Under the pieces are notes generated by a model. The model made no database searches. It was not told where the DNA came from and was given only the letters and a program-made list of their open reading frames with translations. A stretch of DNA of 64,000 nucleotides, from the NCBI RefSeq assembly GCF_003597395.2, contig NC_133770.1, forward strand, positions 11,747,980 through 11,811,979. Direction: 5' to 3'. The DNA is from Chelonoidis abingdonii. Its lineage: Eukaryota > Chordata > Testudines > Testudinidae. Shown here one piece after another: positions 46,901 through 55,900 of the stretch (position 1 is its first letter; each line of letters begins with the position of its first letter). The position numbers were made by a program, and so were the translations under genes.

Positions 46901-49900
46901 CGGAGCGGTATATACGAGCCACATGGCACCACGACCGCTCTGGACAGCATCTGAACTGCGATGCAGAGGGCAGGTAAATGCAGAGAAAGCCCCACGAACA
47001 TTTGAATTACATTTGCCGATGCCCAGCGCAGAGCCTGATCAGCGTTCGAGCAGTCAGCAAATCCACAAAGAGCTCCAGCAATGGACGTACGGGAAACTGA
47101 CTGGATCGCTATGCTAATGGAGAAAAATCGCTGTATCAGAGCTCCGTTACAGAACACCAAATGCCAAAGCGTTCGAAAAAAATCTCCAGGGATATACAGC
47201 GCTCGCGTGACACGACGTAACGGGAAGCCAGAGACCAAATGGACGCTCATGAGAGGAGGAGGGGGTACTGAGGATCCAGCTATCCACAGCCAGTCACGCA
47301 GTCTCTAAAAAGTATTTGCATCTTGGCGAGCGCCCAATGTCTGTAGGTACAAACCACAGTGCTGGCGGATCAGGATACTCCTCAGTTCCCCCCCTCCCCC
47401 ACCATGTGAAAAGAAAGAAAGAGGAAAGCATTTCTTGACTTCTTTCAGTGTCACCGCTAATGTTGTACTGTAACGCGACTGCTAAAGCAGTGAAGAGCAC
47501 AACCGCCTCTTCCCCCTCCCCGGGTAGAACGGTGCAGTAGGACAGTAACCGTCCTCATGAACCCCATGCCTGATAATGCTCAATACCATGAGGGAATGAT
47601 TCCTGGTTACTCCTCCAGTAGATAGGACAGAACGACTAATAAGCATCTCATCATAGCAACTGGGGGTAAGCCCCCCCTTCCCTGTGTAAAGAAAAGATTC
47701 TGTACTGCCTGGACTGTCATAGCCCCGGGAGGTGCCCCCCTCATTTATCTCACTACAAAATCTCTGTTTCTTATTCTGCATCTTTTATAACTTCATGACA
47801 CAAATGGGGGGGAACTGCCATGGTAGCCCAGGAAGGTTGGGGGAGGAGGAAGCAACAGGTGGGTTGTTGCAGGGCACCCCTGTGAATACTGACATGGAGC
47901 AGCTGTGCTCTGATACACTAGTCCTCTAATACACTTGCCCCTATTCTAGGCAGGACTGACTCTATTTTAGAAACCCATAAGGGAGGGATTGACTCAGTCC
48001 CAAGTGAGTCAATCCCAATTTTGCTTTTGCATTGCACCCCGGCTTTCAGCCAGCAGCACTCATGATAGCAGCGGACAGTACAGGAGAGGAGAGATAATCG
48101 TCATCTCATTGCCAGTTTCTCCGGCAGTAGACGGTACAGAACGACCGGTAACATCCGCTATCATTGCAAAAGCAAGTGAATGCAAGCGCTGGAGTATCGC
48201 CTCTCTCTCCACGGCATCCGTACACATACGGTGCAGAAAAAAAACGCTGAACGGGCTCCATGGTTGCCGTGCAATGGCGTCTGGCCAGGCAATCCAAGGG
48301 GAAAACGGCGCGAAAGGATAGCTGATGTTTTCCCGGAGGAAGGAATGACTGACGACATTAAACCAGAACCCCCGAGACAATTAAGATTCAACCCTGAATT
48401 CCAAAGGTAGGGGAGACGCAACTATGGGATAGCTACGGAATGCTACCACAAAGCAACGCTTCAGAAATCGACAGTTAGCCTTGAACATGACGCCACAAAC
48501 GCTCGAATTACTGTGCCTAGTGTGGCCGCATGAAATCGAAATTATAATATCAGTTTTATAAAACCGATTTTAGCAAATTCGATTTTATCCCGTAGTGTAG
48601 ACGTGGCCTAAGCATGCTCAGTTCATGGGAGCATGCTCAGTAGAAGCCAAGCAGAAAATCCTGCCCTCCTCATGCACATGATGCCTCTGATATCAACTAA
48701 CATTTTCTCTTTTCCCCCAAAAATACAGTTATTACCATCTTTAAGGCCATACAAAAGACTGTCAAACAAGGGCTATTTCCTTCTAAAAGCTCTCTCCAGC
48801 TAAAGGGAAAGAGAACAGGGGATGTTGTTAAAATGAAAATATTATTTACTATTTTATATGTCAAATGCTTTAACTGTTTTCCCTTATTTTCTGTATCTTT
48901 AATAAAAAGCTTAAAGGATGTTTACTGGTATGTCTGCTATGGTACAAAGCATGCTGGGGCCTCTATACCAAACTCCAACTTTTGTTTAAAACTGTTTAAT
49001 GTTGGACAGCGACAGGGTTATGTTAACACTGGATTCCATCTAAATTAATAAAACACTACTTAATTTAACTCCTTTTAACATGAGTTTGTGGGATATCATT
49101 TCTAAAGTGTGAAGACTTGGAAGGTTAAGATAATATTCTCCTCCTTTATAAAGGAGTTTTACCATAAAGAAAGTTTTAGCTTTGTAACTACATGAAAGAG
49201 AGAAATAAAGGATTCTGTCACTGTCATACCCTATCCTCCTTTTATTCTAAGAGAGACGTCTTTTGCAGTATCTTCAGCGAAATAATTTTTTAATCATAGG
49301 ATTAAAATTAAATAATATGAAATTTGAAATAAAGAGTTTTAAAGCAATATTATGCCAATCTTTTAACAATAATGTAAGCATGTTTTTACATTGAATCTAT
49401 ACATTACACCCTAGGGAGGCCAAGAATAGGAAATAGCTAAATTATTTCTTTTCCATAATTAAATAACTATCATTCTGCAGTTGAGAGTAAGGCCTCTGTT
49501 ACACCTCAAGTCTGGCAAAGTTTTGCCTCATTGAATTGCCCAGCATGGAAAAACACCCCCAACCAAACAAAAATTTGTAAATATATTTCTCACATAAAAC
49601 ATTTGTAAAGGGTGAACAAAGTTTTAGATTCCAAGGGACAATATAAAATTTCCATCATTTACAGACAGGTTTTACAATAAAAAATAAAAATTTAAAAGTA
49701 TAGGCTTTCCTGATGAACATTAAAAATCTGAAACTAGGTTAGAAACTGTACACAGATACTTGAGTGCTAAAAGGTAATATCATAATCCCCCAGAGGCAAG
49801 GAGACAGAACTCCCAAGCCTACACATACAAGTTGTGGAAAAAGTCATTTCCTGAGAGATGATGCATATGTAGCCAGAGGTGCATAGGGTACTAAAGGCAT

Positions 49901-52900
49901 TAAATATGGACATTTTGGAGCTGTTTGCTGAACAAAATCAGTCAGGGAGTTCACTCATATTACAGACAATCAAGAGGGCATTGTTTCTGGAATCTATCAC
50001 TTTTGATGATAAAAAGCCTGCCTGGAGAATGAAATTGTATATCCATGGCAAGACTATTAGCTTTAAAATTGCCTTAGGAGCTAGCTTCACAGTTATCTCA
50101 GAAGGGACTTACAATCACCTTCAACACTGCCCAAAGCTGATGTCATCTGACAGACCACCCAGAGGGATTTTGAATTGCATGAGCTAGTTCACCACAAAAA
50201 CAACTCTCAAAGAAAAAAGCTATGCATCCAGAGTGTGTGATCAAAGAATTGCAGAACAAAAGCCTTCTCAGCTGCAGCGTGGCAGCCCTGATTGGCCTAG
50301 TGAGAAAGATGGAGGAACTCAATGTAATATTTATTGATATTGGACTTTTGAAAGGAGATCTGGTACAAATAACATTAAGAGACTATGCTAAGCCATAAAC
50401 ATACACCTCACAGAAATCTTAACCCATTATTTCAAAATGTGGAAACTGAGTTAAAGATAATAGAGTGTATTGGCATAATCAAGAAAATCTCTTGAGACAG
50501 CAGTATGGTGTACCCCAATGGTACCACTTATAAAGAAAAATGGAAACATATGAATCTGTGTGGATCTTAAAAGATTTAATCGAGCAGTTGTGAGAGAAAA
50601 ATATATCCTTCCAATATTGGATTACTTTCTCCTCAAAGTGAAAGGATATACAGTATTCTCTAAGCTGGATGCCTCGAGTGGATTCTGCCAAATTCCTTTA
50701 GCCAAAGAAAATGGTAAACTAACTACATTTATCACACCTTTTGGGAGATTCTGCTTATGAAGATCACCTTTTTGGATTAATAGTGCACCTGAAATTTTCC
50801 AAAGACAGATGGCAGAACTGTGAATGAACACAATTGAGCTGTAGTTTTCATGGCCAATATTCTGATATATGGATCTTTGGTGGAAGGATACTACAAAACC
50901 CTCAGAAAAGTCCTAAACCTAATCAGTCAGTCTGAACTGAAGCTAAACAAGGAAAAGTGCATTTTTCTGTGTACTCCAAATCCAGTTTTGGGGACAGACA
51001 ATAAAGAAAGATGGAATCAGTCCTAGACCTGAGAAAGTAAAAGCAATTTGAGAATGGCATGCACCAAGGTGTATACTGGGAATGGTAAATTACCTTGGTC
51101 GATACCTACAAGGCTTTTCAACGCAACAAACCACTGTGAACTGTTAGTGTCCAACACATCTTGCCTATGGGGACCAAACCAAGAAATTGCCTTTGATAAG
51201 GTAAAAGAAATTATCTCAACGACTCCAGTTCTCAAGTATGAGGATGTGAACCAACCCACAATGGTCAGTGCAGATACAAGCAGTTATGGCGTAGGTGTTG
51301 CTACAACCTGGCTCTGAGTGGAAGCCAGCTGCATTTTGCTCTCACAGGCTTACAGAAGCGGAAAATCGATATGCATAGGTTGAAAAGGAGTGCCTGGCAA
51401 GTGTATGGGCATGTGAGAACTTTTACAGATATCTGTGTGGACTGGATTCATTTACCTGAATAACAAACCATAAACCGCTTATAACCCTCATCAGCTGAAA
51501 AGACCTGGACCAAGCACCACTGAAATGCCAACATCTATTGCTAAGGTTTATGGGATTTAGCTCAATTGCTAGATATGTTCCTCGGAAAATCTTGTAGTAG
51601 CAAGCACTCTGTCATAGAGCTCAGCATTGTACTCAGCTACCCGTGAGCTCAAGGGTGGTGTAACAGCTGATGTGAATGCTGTGGACACATACAGGACAGG
51701 GTATCAGAAAGCACATAAACAATAAAGTTACTGCATGTGAACATTGCAGAACTAGCAGACCAACACAACAGAAAGAACCTTTAATAACAACACCTCTAAC
51801 AGAGAGACTTTGGAAGAGACTAGCTGGAGATTTACGTGCATTCAGAGGATATCATTGCCTGGTCATTGTGAACTATTTTTCCAGTTATTAGAAATAATGT
51901 TCTTGAAAGACATGTTGCAATGTTATCGAGAAAAATGAAGTGCACTTTTGCTCACTTCAGTATTCCAGAACAACTAGGAACAGGCAATGGACCATAATTC
52001 ACTGCAGCAGAATTTAAATTATTTTGAACTAAATATGGTTTTAACCATATTACTAGCAGCCCACATTACCCACAAATGAATGGAGCAGCTGAGAGAGCTG
52101 TACAGCCAGCCAAGAAAATTCCAAAGCTGGAAGGTCCATTCCTCGCTCTTCTGACTTACAGATCAACATCAGTAGCAGCAACTGGATATAGTCTAGCTAG
52201 CACAGGGGTCAGCAACCTTTGAGAAGTGTGTGCCAAGTCTTCATTTGTTTACTGTAACTTAAGGTTTTGTGTGTCAGTAATACATTTTACATTTACTGGG
52301 GCCAGTGGACAGAACCCCAGATTGGCAGTGGGCTGAGCGGGGCCGGCGGCCAGGATCCCGGCTGGTAGGGGCCGGCGGATGGAACCCCGGACCGGCTGTT
52401 CTAACTTGGGAGAGGAATCTGTCTCCAAAGTGGCCAGACAGGAAGAGAGTAGCCAAATTGGATTAAAAGGTTAAAAGAGCTTATGAACGCTTTTACAAAT
52501 AATATCACTCAGTTGGACAACTGCTGTGTCTAGAACCTGGTGACCACTTTTGTGTCAAACTGGATGGAGGAAAAGGAGAGACAATTCCAGCTGCCATAAA
52601 GAAAAAGAAAGATCATATGTAATCGACACCAACAGTGGAGAGTCAACAGAAACTGTTGACAGCTACAGTTTGTTCCTCGGAAAGAACAATCAACAGAGCA
52701 AACTCTACAGATGGCAGAAGCAGCTCACAAAGAAGACTTAGAGATTCCAAACCAACCACGGCTAGTCATTGCAAGTAGTGGATGGCCAGAATACCAAGTC
52801 GACACACATTTGGTTCACGTAATTAGAAAAAGAGTCTGTTTCAGAGACTTGCAACAGGCGGATAAGTACTGAACTTCAAAGACAGTGCGAAAGTGTAAAT

Positions 52901-55900
52901 ATTGTAAATGGTAGGAATGTAGAACTTAATGGGGGAGATGAAATGGAATGTTAACTGTATTATCTGTTCAACCACTATGTGGTGTAAAATATCTTATTTT
53001 AACTAACCTCAACCAGGCCTGGCAGAGCATTAAAGGATCTTACGATTGACACAGCTGGCGTATATAAGTGAGCTCTGTAGCCGGAAGTACATGACAGTTT
53101 GTTTTGAAAGATTTGCCTACCTGAACTGCTTCGCATACAAAAAAACCTTGACCAAACAAAAACTTCTCTAAAGCCAGTTTACAAAGATGGGACATAGGCC
53201 CTTTCATAGGCTTAATGCTTGTAAACAGCAAAGGAAGTTTTTGATTCCAGTGTACAGTAACAAAAAAAAATTTTAAAAGGCAAAAGTCATAGCTTTGTAA
53301 CTGCATGAGGGACAGAGACAAAGGCTGTAGCCTGTGGCACTGGTATCTGAAGAAACATCCCCCGCCCCAAACTCTTTCCGCCTCCTTTCCTGACTTCTTT
53401 TTTATCTAAAACTGCCATCCTCTCTTCATGCTTCTGCTAAACATACTGTTTTAATCACATCAAATAAAGCTTTAAAAATAAGCTATCAGAAACTTTTAAA
53501 AGTCTCCCCTCTCCCCGCTTTCTTCAAATCTCCTCTTTAAATAATACCCTCTTCCTGCTCAACTATCCCTTTTAACTTCTTCCCTAATCCCGTTACATTA
53601 GGGTTTGAGTCCATCATAAGGCCTCTGTTTTCAGCACTGTCTCAGGTTGTTCATCTGTCTTGTATTATTCAGTATCGAGGTTACACCTTGTGTAAAAGTA
53701 AAATGTAAAGTGTTAACTAAGAACAGGAAAAAAAAAAATTCTCTAGGACCCTGTCAATGTTATGATCAACAAACCCCCAAAATGTAATTGTTGCTTTGCA
53801 GGTGTTGCTATGCAGTATCTCCAAGCATGTTACCCGCCAACGATTTTGAGAATCTGATTTATTTACTATTTCTGATAGTCTGGGGGAAAGGGATTGGAAA
53901 AATTGGCACAATTATGGGAGAAATAATGCCTCATGAAGTTGGGACAATCTTTTGTATGACAAATGTTTGTTCATGGTAAAGCATGACAACCAGCCAAGAG
54001 TGGCTGCAAAATTGTTTTACTAAAACAATATTTCAGTCATGTATCAATGCTCCTCTAAAAGGCAGGCCCCACTCTTGTCTCCCCATGCTCTGTTTTTCAT
54101 GTTAAACTTTTAAAAGTTTATGAGTATTTATTTTTAAAGCTTTAGTTGATATGATTAGAAACAGCATGTTTAGCAGATGCATATGGCAGTTTTAGATAAA
54201 AAAAATGTCAGGAAAGAAGGAGGAGGAGGTGTGGGATGGGGCTGTTTCTTCAGATAAGGACCTTAGAGGCTATAGTCTTTACCTCTGTCTTTCATGCAGT
54301 TACAAAGCTATGACTTTTGCCTTTTAAAATTTTATTTTTTCACTGTACACTGGAATCAAAAACTTTCTTTGCAATTTACATGTGTTGAGCCTATGAAGTG
54401 GCCTATGTCCCATCTTTGTAAACTGGCTTTTGAGAAGTTTTTGTTTTGTTGGGGGTTTTCTGTATGCGAGGCAAGCCCTTTAGGCGATGTTTCAAAGGAA
54501 GCTATCACTATTGTTTAAAGGTTGGGCTAGTGTAGCTTTTAAACACTGTGCTATGATTTGTATTCCACTCAATCTCTTCCTCTGGTTTAGACAAAAGCAA
54601 AATGTTTATGAGTGGTGGGGTGGGGGCAGGAGCATGTGCAAGACGTCACGGTTTTCAGGGCCTCATATACTGTAGATTTGTATCCTGGATCCATCTCATA
54701 AAGCCTTTGGCTGAAAGCCCCTCAAAAACCAGTCACACAAAAAAACCCAGCTACTAACAGCCAGAAAAATGTTCACTCCAAGGAGGGAGTGGGTGCAAGA
54801 GGTAGGTGTGTGTGAGAGGGGGGGGGGGGGGGATTTAAAATAATTAGAAAAATTAATTCTTTAGGGCCATTTCAATGTGATAATCAAACGGGAAAAAATA
54901 ATTGTTTTGCAGGTGGCTCTATAAAATATTGCTACAAAAGTGATGAGATTGATGCATTTCAATTACACCTCAGGGCTCTTTTATCAGTACAAAATCATTT
55001 TGTTTGGGCTTGATGTTTTGCATCATTGTAGCTGCACAGTATAGTCAATGGCTTTGCCCCCATTATTCTCTTAGGTTTTATGTTGAGTCACTGGTTTAAT
55101 TTTAGGGTCCGGGGTGTGTCCACAAATACTGGCAAACAAAAAATTCTTGTTACTTTTGAGGTAATTCTATAAATATCATGAAGGCTGTACAGACAAGGAT
55201 TTTAGCTGTGTTCGGGTTTTTCCTCTCAGTCAGACATGATCAATCTTCTTGTTGTGTCTGAGTATGAATACTCCTTCTTCCTGAAGCCTTTGTGTTATAT
55301 ATTTGCTGTTTCTGACCTCCTAATTTTTTTCAGTCCCCTCCCCCCTCACACACACCCCTTGTACTCCTTTGCACCCATTGCCTCCTTGGTGTTAAAATCT
55401 TTTGGATATTAGTAGCTGGTTTCTCTGGTGCGATTGGCTTGTCCTGCTGGTTATTAACGGGCTTTCAGCAGAACGCATTATGAGATGGATCAAGGCTAAA
55501 CCTAAGAATCCCAGAGCAGGAAATGAAACTGCAGATGAAAGGGATTTGCCTTATCCCTCGTTTATAACTAACGTGTCAGGCACTGCCAGGGAGGCAGGAG
55601 GTTGAGCTTTGCAGATTACTTTTTTCCTTTTTGAAATGCCAGATCTAGATCTTTCCTGGAAGATCATTTCCCTCTCATCTCCCACATATTTGTTTGTAGT
55701 GAGTTATTGGGCCAAAGTCACCTCTGGAGTAAGTGCCTTTGACTTCCACTGGGTTGTGCCTATTGTCTTCGGTGTTGTGTTTGGCCCAATGCATATGCCA
55801 TTTTAATGGCACAGTTCTGCTTCTCATCTCAACCCTTGGCCCTATGGAACAACCACATCACTGATTCCTCATCCTTTCATCTCATCCCACGCTTCATCAC

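Noticed and set aside
53040..53321. 93-codon minus-strand frame with a similar 74-codon plus-strand frame at 54294-54518
   Set aside because: The similarity is explained by the long inverted repeat; both are mirror images of one non-coding unit.
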